From: Bacillota bacterium
GTDB lineage: Bacteria > Bacillota > Negativicutes > Sporomusales > Sporomusaceae
Reading direction: 5' to 3'
DNA length: 33,983 bases
Assembly: GCA_023388195.1 (NCBI GenBank)
Contig: JAEWGR010000128.1
Coordinates: 1 to 33,983 of the forward strand
A model generated the notes under the pieces. It had not been told where the DNA came from. It saw only the letters and a list, made by a program, of their open reading frames with translations, and did no database searches. Position 1 is the stretch's first letter; each line of letters starts with the position of its first letter. Made by a program: the position numbers and the translations under genes. Shown here piece after piece: positions 22,722 through 31,342 of the stretch.

Positions 22722-23405
22722 TTACTCAGCCCTTTCTGTGTCCCGGACAATAAGCCCGTCGCGGACATGGATCACCCTTGTGGCATGGGCGGCAATATCT
22801 GGTTCGTGAGTTACAAGAATAATTGTCCGGCCCGCATGATTAAGGTTTTTAAAGATTTCCATTACCTCATTGCCGGACTTGGTATCCAAGGCGCCTGTCG
22901 GCTCGTCAGCCATAATAATCGTCGGCTCATTAACCAGGGCCCTGGCAATAGCAACCCGCTGGCGCTGCCCCCCTGACAATTCGTTAGGCACATGATCCAT
23001 TCTGTTTTCCAGCCCCACAGCGGTCAGGGCTTCGGCGGCACGCCGTTTGCGTTCTTTCACCTCGACACCGGCATAAACAAGCGGCAAGGCTACATTATCG
23101 AGGGCCGTAATCCGTGGCAGCAGATTAAAATTTTGAAAAACGAACCCGATCTTCTTATTGCGCGTTAAGGCCAGCTCGTCGTCAGTTAACGTCGACACTT
23201 CCTGCCCGTCAAGCCTATACGAACCGCTGCTGGGACGGTCAAGGCAGCCCAGTATATTCATTAAGGTTGATTTACCTGAGCCCGAAGGGCCCATAATAGC
23301 GGTAAACTCACCGGCGCCAATAGTGAGCGTTACCCCCGCCAGGGCCGCAACCGGTGTATCGCCCATCTGATAAATCTTTTTTACATCAGCCAAAACTATC
23401 GTCAT
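22722..23405 (-). CDS. MacB/LolD-type ABC transporter ATPase
   Basis: Cytoplasmic ATPase of the exporter, 227 residues. Walker A is GPSGSGKST, the Q-loop region is FVFQNFNLLPRITALDNV, the signature is LSGGQRQRVAIARAL, Walker B is IIMADEPTGALD and the switch His is in LVTHEPDIA. ATG with GAGGGGGCG. It is 33 bp after the adaptor gene and its stop is immediately followed by the permease start, so the four genes are one transcript. Confidence 0.95.
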   Translation of the reverse strand: MTIVLADVKKIYQMGDTPVAALAGVTLTIGAGEFTAIMGPSGSGKSTLMNILGCLDRPSSGSYRLDGQEVSTLTDDELALTRNKKIGFVFQNFNLLPRITALDNVALPLVYAGVEVKERKRRAAEALTAVGLENRMDHVPNELSGGQRQRVAIARALVNEPTIIMADEPTGALDTKSGNEVMEIFKNLNHAGRTIILVTHEPDIAAHATRVIHVRDGLIVRDTERAE

Positions 23406-23438
23406 GTATTCGCCCCCTCGTACAACACCACACCCATA

Positions 23439-24539
23439 CTAGAACATCGGACGGCCGCCGCCGCCCTGACGCGATCCCTGTTGGCCGCTGGTTGTCTGGT
23501 TCTGTGTTTTAGGCTGTGCTACTATCACTTTATCGCCTTCATTCAAGCCGCTGGTAATTTCAACCCGGTCATCGCCGGTATTACCGGTAGTAATAGGCAC
23601 ATTACCGGTTTGTCCGTTGGCACCGATAACAACAACATATTTACCGGTCTTATCTGTCCGTATTGCTGAAAGCGGCAAGGTCAGGACATTCTGGCTCTGG
23701 CTGATAGTTACAGATACCCTGGCAACCATTCCCGGATTAAGCAGGTTTTCCGCATTATTAACATCAATCGTTACCGGATAATAAGTAACATTCTGCGACA
23801 CCGTAGGTTTCCGGGAGATCGTAGTCACAGTCCCGGTAAATTCTTTCCCCGGGTAAGCATCAACTGTGAAAACAACCTGTTGGGCAAGCTGGATCTTGCC
23901 GATATCTGTTTGGTCAACATTCGCTTCGATCTGCATTGTCGACATGTCGGCCACCGTTAATATTACTGTGGGATTATTGACCCCCTGGGCCACCAGTTCA
24001 CCGGCGGAAAGCGGTTTACCGATCACAATGCCGTCAATAGGCGCAGCAATAACTGTATCATTCAATTTAGACATGACTTCCGTATAAGTGGCCTTGGCAA
24101 TATTATAATCCATGCTGGCATTATCCAGCTGTTCATTGGAGGAACCGCCAATTGAATTGAGTTTGACTGTTCTTTGATATTTAACAGCGGCATTTTCCAG
24201 TTTTTCTTTAGCCTGGGTGACCTGAGCCTGGAGACCGGTATCCTCTAAAACCACCAGCACCTGCCCGGTTGCAACCCGTTCATTTTCTTTAACCTTTACC
24301 TCTTTGATCTGGGCAGTGATCTTGGAACTGATATCCACCATGTTCACTGGTTGGATTGTACCTGTTGCGGCTACAACCGAGCTGATATCACGCCGTTCCA
24401 CCTGAACAGACTGCAACGGCACGGCAGTCGTTGCCGTACTTTTGCTATAGAAGTAATAACCGCCGGCCCCAAGCACAGCCAGGACAAAAATCCCCATCAC
24501 TAAGCGTTTCCCATTTGCTTTCAACCACAGGTTCTGCAT
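23439..24539 (-). CDS. MacA/HlyD-type periplasmic adaptor
   Basis: Membrane-fusion protein linking the ABC permease to the outer-membrane channel. The 366 residues have one N-terminal membrane anchor (about 15-33), a split lipoyl/barrel-sandwich domain (KITAQIKEVKVKENERVATGQVLVVLED and DTVIAAPIDGIVIGKPLSAGELV), a coiled-coil hairpin between them (about 105-150), a beta-barrel domain with VDAYPGKEFTGTVTTI, and a membrane-proximal end. The C-terminus is low complexity, rich in Gln and Gly. It lies 22 bp after the TolC gene. Confidence 0.93.
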   Translation of the reverse strand: MQNLWLKANGKRLVMGIFVLAVLGAGGYYFYSKSTATTAVPLQSVQVERRDISSVVAATGTIQPVNMVDISSKITAQIKEVKVKENERVATGQVLVVLEDTGLQAQVTQAKEKLENAAVKYQRTVKLNSIGGSSNEQLDNASMDYNIAKATYTEVMSKLNDTVIAAPIDGIVIGKPLSAGELVAQGVNNPTVILTVADMSTMQIEANVDQTDIGKIQLAQQVVFTVDAYPGKEFTGTVTTISRKPTVSQNVTYYPVTIDVNNAENLLNPGMVARVSVTISQSQNVLTLPLSAIRTDKTGKYVVVIGANGQTGNVPITTGNTGDDRVEITSGLNEGDKVIVAQPKTQNQTTSGQQGSRQGGGGRPMF

Positions 24540-24560
24540 GTTTCTACCTCCACCATATGT

Positions 24561-25835
24561 CTACTCGGCCTGCAGGCCTATTGCTTTATCAAGGCTGGCT
24601 TTATTTACGTTATAATCATAGAGGGCCTGGACGTGATTGGTTTTCGCCTGCGTAAGGGCCAGCTGCGCATCGAGAACATCCAGATTGGTGCCAACACCGG
24701 CGCGATAGGTTTCCTGAGCAATATACAGATCCTCTTTGGCTTTATTGGCAGCCACATCGGTAGTTTGCAGACGTTTTTCCGCTTCTTTCATATTCAGATA
24801 GCTTTGACGCACTTCCTGCTCGACCGTATCCTGTGTTTGTTTAGACTGCAACTTAGCCTTATTCAAAGAAGACTGAGCCTGGTTAACCTTCGACTTGGTC
24901 ACACCGGCATCAAAAATATTCCAGCTGGCCGAGGCTCCGACCGACCAGTTCTGATCATCATTAGGCAGCAGCGTATCATTCCAGCCGGTGGAAGCCGAGA
25001 GTGAAACAGACGGACGCTTGTTGCTTTCGGCAATTTTAACGCCTTGGGCGGCACTGTCAACACTTACTTTCGCCTGGGCAATCTCGGGACGGTTCTCCCG
25101 GGCCTGGGAAAGTGCGTCAGTTAAGGTTCTGGCATCAGCCTCATACTTAAGTTCACCGGCCAGCTGAATTTCTGTCCCGGCATCCATATTCATGGTGTTA
25201 AGTAAACTTGATACTGCCAGATCATATTGGTTTTGCGCTTTTATGAGATTTTGTTCCGCATTGGCCAGTTCTACTTCCGACCGCAGCACCTCCGACTTGG
25301 CTACAACTCCCGCTTCGTATTTTGCCTGGACAATGGTTAGGTGGGTTTGCAAATTACTTACGCTTTCTTCATTAACCGCAACCATATTCTTCGTTTCCAG
25401 GACACTGTAGTAGCCGGTTGTTGTCTCTTGTTTTAATTGCTGTTTGGCTTTAATAACATTTAAATCAGCGGTTTTAACACCAAGCTTGGCCTGGTCGATC
25501 TGGGCCTCTGTCCCGCCGCCGTTATATAGCTTCCAGTTCATACTGATACTGTTGCTGAAGCTATCTTTATCCTGGCCTTGGCTTTGACCCTGATCCTGAT
25601 AATTATAGCGGCTGCCCAGAGAAACACTGGGCATCTTGCCAGCTTTGGCTTCGTCAACCCCCCACACGGAACGGGCCTTGTCTTCGGCAGCAATCTGGAT
25701 TGACGGATTATTTTTCAGGGCCATCTCTATACTTTGTTCTAAAGAAAGTTCAACAGGAGCGGCAAAGACAAGTGTGTTCTGCAAAAAAACCAGACCAGCA
25801 GTAATCAATACAGCCTTATTTTTAAAGCATGGCAT
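24561..25835 (-). CDS. TolC-family outer-membrane efflux channel
   Basis: A trimeric outer-membrane and periplasmic tunnel protein. The 424 residues have a signal peptide (to about AFAA-PVE) and two OEP repeats starting LSLEQSIEMALKNNPSIQIA and near LTDALSQARENRPEIAQAK. Long heptad-rich helices (for example LNVIKAKQQLKQETTTGYYS) and an end YNVNKASLDKAIG typical of the family follow. It is the first gene of the exporter operon; ATG with TAGGAGG. With the TonB receptor it shows that this Firmicute has an outer membrane. Cargo is unknown; MacAB-TolC systems export macrolides, peptides or lipids. Confidence 0.94.
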   Translation of the reverse strand: MPCFKNKAVLITAGLVFLQNTLVFAAPVELSLEQSIEMALKNNPSIQIAAEDKARSVWGVDEAKAGKMPSVSLGSRYNYQDQGQSQGQDKDSFSNSISMNWKLYNGGGTEAQIDQAKLGVKTADLNVIKAKQQLKQETTTGYYSVLETKNMVAVNEESVSNLQTHLTIVQAKYEAGVVAKSEVLRSEVELANAEQNLIKAQNQYDLAVSSLLNTMNMDAGTEIQLAGELKYEADARTLTDALSQARENRPEIAQAKVSVDSAAQGVKIAESNKRPSVSLSASTGWNDTLLPNDDQNWSVGASASWNIFDAGVTKSKVNQAQSSLNKAKLQSKQTQDTVEQEVRQSYLNMKEAEKRLQTTDVAANKAKEDLYIAQETYRAGVGTNLDVLDAQLALTQAKTNHVQALYDYNVNKASLDKAIGLQAE

Positions 25836-26007
25836 AATATATTGCCTCCTAAATAATTTCTAGAGTTAATAAGCTATATTTATTCTAATTAACTTTCTTT
25901 TGAATTTCCTTAGATTTATTGAGCAAAGCCGGTGTGTTCGGTCAAAAGAACAGGCCCTTGCTCCACTAGCAATTATAACTTTTTAATTATATTTAGGGAA
26001 CTGGAAA

Positions 26008-26045
26008 ATAGATAAAGCACTTACCAGGGCAAGTGCTTTATCTAT
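26008..26045. terminator. Terminator downstream of the SDR gene
   Basis: A 15-bp perfect stem ATAGATAAAGCACTT / AAGTGCTTTATCTAT with an 8-nt loop, then TTTTCC on the minus strand. It ends the sugar-acid cluster and separates it from the tolC promoter region. Confidence 0.82.
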
Positions 26046-26127
26046 TACTCAGTTTTTATTTTGTAAGCTTGCCTGTAAATTCTGCATTAATCCCAGAGGT
26101 AGGGTACAAAACATTTTTTACTTGTAA

Positions 26128-26901
26128 TTACCGCCAGCAGTCGCCGGGTATCTGCACGGCGAATTTTCCGCCGCTGATTTCCAGGTCAGTCCCGGTAATA
26201 TAGCTGGCGGCATCAGATGCCAGAAAAACAATACCGGCGGCAACCTCATTGGCATCACCGGCCCGGTTGAGGGCAATCTGGCTAAGGGTTTCCGCCCCTT
26301 GTTCCGCCAGTCTCTTAGCATTCATGCGGGTATTTATAACCCCGGGAATGTAACCGTTGACACGGATATTGGCGGGTGCAAGCTCTGCGGCCAGAGTCCG
26401 CGTTAAATTGGAAACAGCGGCCTTAGCGGCGCCATAGGCACCACTGCCTGCGGAAGGAATGACCGCGGCATAGGAGGACGCATTTAAAATAACCCCGCCG
26501 CCGCCCCTGGTCATATATTGAGCAGCCACCTGTGAACCAAGAAAAACTGATTTAAGATTCGTATTCAGCACCATATCCCAGTCTTCCTCAGACATCTCAG
26601 CCAATGCGGCCTTGGCGGCAATCCCGGCATTATTAATCCATATATCAATCGTACCGTAATGTTCATAAACCGCTTGGGCAAAATCTTTAATTTGCGAACG
26701 TCGGGAAACATCAGCCTGCTGCACATACACCGTATACCCCTGCACAGCCACTTTATTTTTAAGCTGTTCCAGGTTGTCCCGGCTGCGGCCGCAAACCGCC
26801 ACTTTACAGTTTTCCCGCAAAAAAGCGAGCACGCAGGCCTCACCGATCCCTGCCGCCCCGCCTGTGACTACTACCACTTTTCCTGCCAGTTTTAAATCCA
26901 T
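26128..26901 (-). CDS. Short-chain dehydrogenase/reductase (classical SDR)
   Basis: An NAD(P)-dependent oxidoreductase of 257 residues. The coenzyme motif is TGGAAGIG (about 14-21), NNAG is present (WINNAGIAAKAAL), and the catalytic Ser-Tyr-Lys lies in NASSYAAVIPSAGSGAYGAAKAA. It shows the classical C-terminal ITGTDLEISGGKF. Most like the 3-oxoacyl/gluconate-dehydrogenase type SDRs that oxidise a sugar acid or alcohol. It is last in the kinase-dehydratase-PanB-MFS series, 226 bp after the MFS gene with several hairpins between. It could oxidise the imported hydroxyacid or reduce an oxoacid intermediate; substrate unknown. Confidence 0.87.
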   Translation of the reverse strand: MDLKLAGKVVVVTGGAAGIGEACVLAFLRENCKVAVCGRSRDNLEQLKNKVAVQGYTVYVQQADVSRRSQIKDFAQAVYEHYGTIDIWINNAGIAAKAALAEMSEEDWDMVLNTNLKSVFLGSQVAAQYMTRGGGGVILNASSYAAVIPSAGSGAYGAAKAAVSNLTRTLAAELAPANIRVNGYIPGVINTRMNAKRLAEQGAETLSQIALNRAGDANEVAAGIVFLASDAASYITGTDLEISGGKFAVQIPGDCWR

Positions 26902-26943
26902 ATGTCAACCCCCTGGTTTAGTATTTTTCCTATAATACGAAAA

Positions 26944-27045
26944 GACTTGGCTTATACCAAGTCCCCCGGGACGCCGGCAGAAGCCTTAGTCGTTCTTACT
27001 GACGATCAGAACGTACAAAAGGCTGCGGGAATCCCACAGCCTTTT
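26944..27045 (-). terminator. Hairpins between MFS and SDR genes
   Basis: Just past the MFS stop, AAAAGGCTG/CAGCCTTTT (27017-27045) with an inner GGGA/TCCC is a terminator ending TTTTGTACG. Two more stems follow: CGTTCT/AGAACG and GACTTGG-CTTATA-CCAAGTC (26944-26963). Termination here would lower SDR expression relative to the MFS gene. Confidence 0.7.
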
Positions 27046-27051
27046 ACTGGT

Positions 27052-28383
27052 TTAAGCACTAATTCCCTTAGATGATTTCAAGGATTCCGCAGCAGCTTCC
27101 TTCTTCGGGATTAACAGTACGGAGATCGTACCCATAATCGCAAAAGAGGCCAGGAAATACATGCCAAAGGTCGTTGATCCGGACAAGTCTTTCAGGAATC
27201 CGACCATATAGGGGCCAAAGAAACCACCCAGGTTACCGACCGAGTTGATTATGGCGATGCCGACTGCAGCCGTCGCTTCTGACAGATACATATTCGGCAA
27301 GGACCAGAACGTGCCGACAAACGCGTAAATGCCGGCCTGGCTGATGCACAGCAGCAGCATGGAAGTAACCAGATTAGTGGTCATGGTAAGACCAATCAAG
27401 CCAAAGAATGCCAGGGCAATCGGCAAACCGGTATGATACCGCCGTTCCTGTGTGGCATCAGACCGCCGGGCGATATACACCATGAAGATAATCGCACACA
27501 TATACGGGATTGTGGAAATCAGGCCAATATTTGACAAGCTCATGGCCTGGGCCAGATTTTTCAGGATCTGCGGCATCCACATGCCAAGGCCATAGAGAGC
27601 AAGCACGTAGCACAGATAGCAGAAGGAGAGATGCCATACGCGGCCATTTTTAAATACTTCCCATTTATTGGCGACTTTCACTTTCAATTGTTTAGCCACA
27701 TGCTCACGTTCCAGCTCCGCCAGCAGCCATTGCTTTTCTTCTGCCGTCAGAAACTTGGCCTGATCAGGCCGGTCCACCATGGTAAACAGGGTAACAATCC
27801 CCAGGATTACTGCCGGCAAGCCTTCCAGGATAAACATCCAGCGCCAGCCGGTCATCCCCATCCAGGTTACATTTTCCATAATCCAGGATGATATGGGACC
27901 AACGATGATATTGGCCAGCGCCATACCGCACATGAAAAGCGACATGGTTTTGGCAAAATGTTTGGTCGGAAACCAAAAGGTGAAATACAGAACAATACAA
28001 GGATAAAATCCGGCTTCCGCGGCACCAAGCAGCGCCCGCAGGATAGCAACATGCGTTACATTTTGGGCAAAAGCCAGGAGAACAGTTACAAAGCCCCAGC
28101 TGACAAGAATTCGGGCAATCCATTTCCGGGCACCGACTTTGTGCATAATGACATTACTGGGAACCTCAAAAAAGAAATACGATATAAAGAAAATGCCTGC
28201 CAGCATACCAAACATACTGGACGTAATCCCCAGGTCCTTGTTCATTTGCAGGGCGGCAAAACCGATATTAACCCGGTCCAGCATAGCCACGATATACAGC
28301 AGCATAACGAAAGGAACAAGATGCCACCGTATTTTGCTCATGAGCTGATTTTCGCGTTCTTCAGAAAATTTTACGGTTGTCAA
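27052..28383 (-). CDS. MFS transporter, anion:cation symporter (ACS) family
   Basis: A 12-span inner-membrane symporter of 443 residues. ACS-family features include MLDRVNIGFAALQMNKDLGI in the first span, FEVPSNVIMHKVGARKWIAR between spans 2 and 3, RALLGAAEAGFYP, and a second-half WSLPNMYLSEATAAVGIAI. Relatives carry tartrate, hexuronates, galactonate or other organic acids with protons. It begins at TTG 28383 with GGAGGTG. Its position after a sugar-acid kinase, dehydratase and PanB-like enzyme suggests import of the acid they degrade. Confidence 0.9.
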   Translation of the reverse strand: MTTVKFSEERENQLMSKIRWHLVPFVMLLYIVAMLDRVNIGFAALQMNKDLGITSSMFGMLAGIFFISYFFFEVPSNVIMHKVGARKWIARILVSWGFVTVLLAFAQNVTHVAILRALLGAAEAGFYPCIVLYFTFWFPTKHFAKTMSLFMCGMALANIIVGPISSWIMENVTWMGMTGWRWMFILEGLPAVILGIVTLFTMVDRPDQAKFLTAEEKQWLLAELEREHVAKQLKVKVANKWEVFKNGRVWHLSFCYLCYVLALYGLGMWMPQILKNLAQAMSLSNIGLISTIPYMCAIIFMVYIARRSDATQERRYHTGLPIALAFFGLIGLTMTTNLVTSMLLLCISQAGIYAFVGTFWSLPNMYLSEATAAVGIAIINSVGNLGGFFGPYMVGFLKDLSGSTTFGMYFLASFAIMGTISVLLIPKKEAAAESLKSSKGISA

Positions 28384-28444
28384 TCAACTACACCTCCATT
28401 TAATTTGCCTTAACATTCAATTACTTCTACAGATAGTGCATTTG

Positions 28445-28534
28445 CTAATATTCTGTTTTCTGTAATTCTGCAAATTCCTTTAATAATCTGCCTCCTTCTA
28501 CAATTTCTTCTAACAATTCTATCAATTCTAGCAA
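28445..28534 (-). CDS. Candidate 29-residue amphipathic peptide ahead of the MFS gene
   Basis: A short frame starts at TTG 28534 and stops at TAG 28445. It begins MLELIELLEEIVEGG and ends FAELQKTEY: leucine/isoleucine and glutamate alternate as in an amphipathic helix. A GGAGG site is upstream, though 12 bp from the start, which is long. The region is AT-rich with TAGAATTG repeats, so the peptide pattern may follow from base repeats. It could be a small membrane-associated partner of the transporter, a leader peptide, or no gene. Confidence 0.3.
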   Translation of the reverse strand: MLELIELLEEIVEGGRLLKEFAELQKTEY

Positions 28535-28624
28535 TTTTGTTTATTACCTCCGGATTTTATTTACATCCATCATTAATTTATTGCCCATCACCGGAGGCCC
28601 AGCTGACAGCCGCCTACAACAGGT

Positions 28625-28662
28625 TCAGGCAAGGCCACCGCCCGGGGCTATGGCCTGCCTGA
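28625..28662. repeat. GC-rich hairpin after the PanB-like gene
   Basis: TCAGGCA-A-GGCCA pairs with TGGCC-TGCCTGA, a 12-bp stem with one bulge. No T-run follows, so read-through into the MFS gene is likely and the stem may protect the 3' end of the upstream message. Confidence 0.55.
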
Positions 28663-28670
28663 CACGCTAA

Positions 28671-29522
28671 TTACTGGTCCAAAGCTGCCAGAAACTCTTT
28701 TTCCTCGGCCTCACTCATCTTGTACGTATGCTCGGCATCAACGGGAAACTGCCCCTGCCGTACTTCCTCAGTATATTCTTTAAACGCAGTTGTCAGCACT
28801 TCACCGACATTGGCATATTTTTTGACAAACTTCGGGGTAAAGTTGTCATACATCCCCACCATATCGGCGTAGATCAGCAGCTGTCCATGTGTATAAGAAC
28901 CGGCGCCAATCCCCAGGATAGGGATACCGGCCCGCTCGGTTATCGCCTTGCCCACGGCAGTCGGCACACCTTCGACCAGGATACTGAAAGCACCGGCTGC
29001 TTCAATAATTTTGGCCTGATCGACAATTTTCATAGCGGCAGCAGCACTGCGACCCTGGGCTTTATAGCCGCCAATCTGCCCCATAAATTGCGGCGTCAAA
29101 CCAATATGCCCCATGACTAAGATACCGGCCTGCTGGATTGCCTTAACCCGGCTGGCAATCATCTCCCCGCCGCCTTCCAGCTTAATGCAGTCAACCAAGG
29201 CCTCTTTCACAAGCCGTCCGGCATTGGCAACAGCGTCCTCATCCGACTTCTGATAGGACATATAGGGCATATCGCCAACAATAAAGGTATTGGGCGCACC
29301 ACGCCGTACAGCCTGACAATGACGAACCATATCATCCATCGTTACCGGAAATGTGGTATCATAGCCCAAGCTGACCATGCCCAGCGAATCCCCGACGAGA
29401 ATCATATCAACGCCGGCCTTCTCCTGCATTTTGGCTGTCAGATAATCATAGGCTGTCAGATATACAATCTTCTCACCTTTTTCCACCATTTGCGCAAAAT
29501 CGTTAATCGTTTTTTTCCCCAT
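28671..29522 (-). CDS. panB: PanB-like ketopantoate hydroxymethyltransferase, divergent
   Basis: PanB transfers a one-carbon unit from methylene-tetrahydrofolate to 2-oxoisovalerate, or the reverse. The 283-residue TIM barrel keeps KIVYLTAYDYLTAK, the metal/substrate motifs VGDSLGM and VGDMPYMSY, CIKLEGG, VMGHIGLTPQ and FSILVEGVP. The late family motif GIGAGPxCDGQVLV is changed to GIGAGSYTHGQLLI. There is no panC or panD nearby; instead it sits between a sugar-acid dehydratase and an organic-acid carrier. A catabolic role is therefore plausible. I start at ATG 29522 (AAGGCGGTG upstream) rather than the GTG at 29531. Fold certain; physiological reaction uncertain. Confidence 0.88.
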   Translation of the reverse strand: MGKKTINDFAQMVEKGEKIVYLTAYDYLTAKMQEKAGVDMILVGDSLGMVSLGYDTTFPVTMDDMVRHCQAVRRGAPNTFIVGDMPYMSYQKSDEDAVANAGRLVKEALVDCIKLEGGGEMIASRVKAIQQAGILVMGHIGLTPQFMGQIGGYKAQGRSAAAAMKIVDQAKIIEAAGAFSILVEGVPTAVGKAITERAGIPILGIGAGSYTHGQLLIYADMVGMYDNFTPKFVKKYANVGEVLTTAFKEYTEEVRQGQFPVDAEHTYKMSEAEEKEFLAALDQ

Positions 29523-29572
29523 TAACAGCACCGCCTTTTCTTCTTTTCTTTTATATAAGTTATAATTACTGC

Positions 29573-31303
29573 TTAGATATCAAGGCCAGCTCCTTCGGTA
29601 CAGGTCCGGGCCAGTTTCTTATATAATTTCAGCAGCGGTGTAGCCTCTTTTACGGGGAACACCTTGGTCTGCTTACGAACTTCGAGAGCGGCCGCTACCT
29701 CGGCCGGCGTGGCCAGCTTGCCGTTCAAACCGACAATATCCAGCGTCCGGGCCGCCACATCCATTTTGATAATGTCGTTATCTTCCAAGTAAGCAATCGG
29801 GCCGCCCTCCATGCCTTCAGGCGCAATATGGCCCACAGCCGGTCCGCGGGTAGCCCCGGAAAAACGCCCGTCAGTAAACAGCGCCACACTGCTGGACAAC
29901 TCCGGCATGTTCCACAAAGCCTCGGTTGTTCTTAACATCTCCGGCATACCGGAGCCCTTAGGACCTTCAAACCGGATAAAAATGGCGGTTTGGGGGCCAA
30001 TTTTGCCGCCTAGCAGGTCGGCGACCGCCGCTTCCTCAGAATCATAGACACGGGCCGTGCCGGTAAAGTTATGAATGGCCTCGTCAACCCCGGACAGTTT
30101 GATTACCGCCCCCTCCGGTGCCAGATTGCCTTTGAGAACCTTGATGTTCCCCTGCGGTTTTACCGGGCTTTTCCGGGTTTTTACAATATCGCCTGCCGAT
30201 AGTTTATAGTTAGTCAGATAGCTGTTTACTTCCCCAAACCAGCCTGTCGCTTCCAGTTGTTCCAGGTTTTCCCCGACCGTCCTGCCAGTCACGGTCATAG
30301 CATCAAGATACAGCAAATCTTTTAATTCCCGCATGATAGCCGGCACACCGCCGGCATACCAGAATAGATCGGTCGGCCAGTGTCCGCCTGTTTTCAGGCT
30401 GACCAGCACCGGGATCTCCCGGTTGATTGCATCAAACTCCTGCTGCTCAATAGCAATCCCGACCTCCCGGGCAATCGCCGGCAGGTGCAGAAGCGCATTG
30501 GTTGAACCGCCCAAAGCCGCATGGACCATTAACGCATTAACAAAATTCTTTTTGCTGATAAAATTCCGGGGAATCACAGCATTTCTCACATTTTCGGTAA
30601 TTTGACGGCCGGCCCGGCGGGCAAACCGGGTCAGATGAGTGGTATAGGCCGCCGCCAGAGCATTACCAGGCAACGCCAGGCCCAGAGCCTCCGACATGCA
30701 TTGCATGGTGCTGGCTGTGCCGATAAACTGGCAGGCACCGGCGCTTGGACAGCAGTTCCGGGAATAATACATCAGTTCCTGCTCACTGAGCTCGCCTTGG
30801 GCATATTTATCCCCGGCCCCATACAAAATTTCTGAGGACATATAGTTCGGCCCACTGAGCATTGATCCACCGCAGACATGCAGTGTCGGCATATCCAGAC
30901 GCAGCATGGTCATTAACTGGGCTGGCACCGATTTATCGCAGGAAGACATAAATACACTGCCGTCATAAGGTGACGCCAGGGCATGGATCTCAAACATAAA
31001 GGACATGATCTCCCGGCTGGCCAGCGAGTAATTCATGCCATCATGGGCCATGGCAATACCGTCGCAGATATCGGTAACTGCATACACTGCCGGTTTGCCC
31101 TGCGTTTCATATACACCAATCTTAGCTTCGTCCGCAAGCCCGCCTAAATGGCTGCTGCCCGGATGACTATCACCATGAACGGTATCAATAAGAATCTGCA
31201 TCTTGCCAAGATCTGCATCATCCCATTGCATACCGGCCCGGAGGCCGTCTCCCTGGTAATTAACTGTCCGTAAATATTGACTGCGACTGCAACCACAACT
31301 CAT
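29573..31303 (-). CDS. IlvD/Edd-family dehydratase, probably for a sugar acid
   Basis: An iron-sulfur dehydratase of 576 residues turning a 2,3-dihydroxyacid into a 2-oxo-3-deoxyacid. Motifs: CDGIAMAHDGMNYSLASRE, the cluster region SSCDKSVPAQLM, NCCPSAGACQFIGTASTMQ and LALPGNALAA, GGSTNALLHLPAIA, and DGRFSGATRGPAVGH. GTASTM is the pattern I associate with the aldonic-acid (xylonate/arabinonate) branch rather than amino-acid biosynthetic IlvD, whose equivalent is usually TANSMN. No other ilv gene is near. ATG with GGGAGG, 39 bp after the kinase gene. A C4 acid such as threonate or erythronate would give 4-hydroxy-2-oxobutanoate. Confidence 0.88.
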   Translation of the reverse strand: MSCGCSRSQYLRTVNYQGDGLRAGMQWDDADLGKMQILIDTVHGDSHPGSSHLGGLADEAKIGVYETQGKPAVYAVTDICDGIAMAHDGMNYSLASREIMSFMFEIHALASPYDGSVFMSSCDKSVPAQLMTMLRLDMPTLHVCGGSMLSGPNYMSSEILYGAGDKYAQGELSEQELMYYSRNCCPSAGACQFIGTASTMQCMSEALGLALPGNALAAAYTTHLTRFARRAGRQITENVRNAVIPRNFISKKNFVNALMVHAALGGSTNALLHLPAIAREVGIAIEQQEFDAINREIPVLVSLKTGGHWPTDLFWYAGGVPAIMRELKDLLYLDAMTVTGRTVGENLEQLEATGWFGEVNSYLTNYKLSAGDIVKTRKSPVKPQGNIKVLKGNLAPEGAVIKLSGVDEAIHNFTGTARVYDSEEAAVADLLGGKIGPQTAIFIRFEGPKGSGMPEMLRTTEALWNMPELSSSVALFTDGRFSGATRGPAVGHIAPEGMEGGPIAYLEDNDIIKMDVAARTLDIVGLNGKLATPAEVAAALEVRKQTKVFPVKEATPLLKLYKKLARTCTEGAGLDI

Positions 31304-31342
31304 TTACTAATCCTCCCAGTATCTTCAATTTCATTTCTGCTT

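Noticed and set aside
28671..29522. Simple annotation as pantothenate biosynthesis panB
   Set aside because: Kept as a family name only: no panC/panD neighbour, an altered motif and a catabolic gene context argue against assuming the biosynthetic role.
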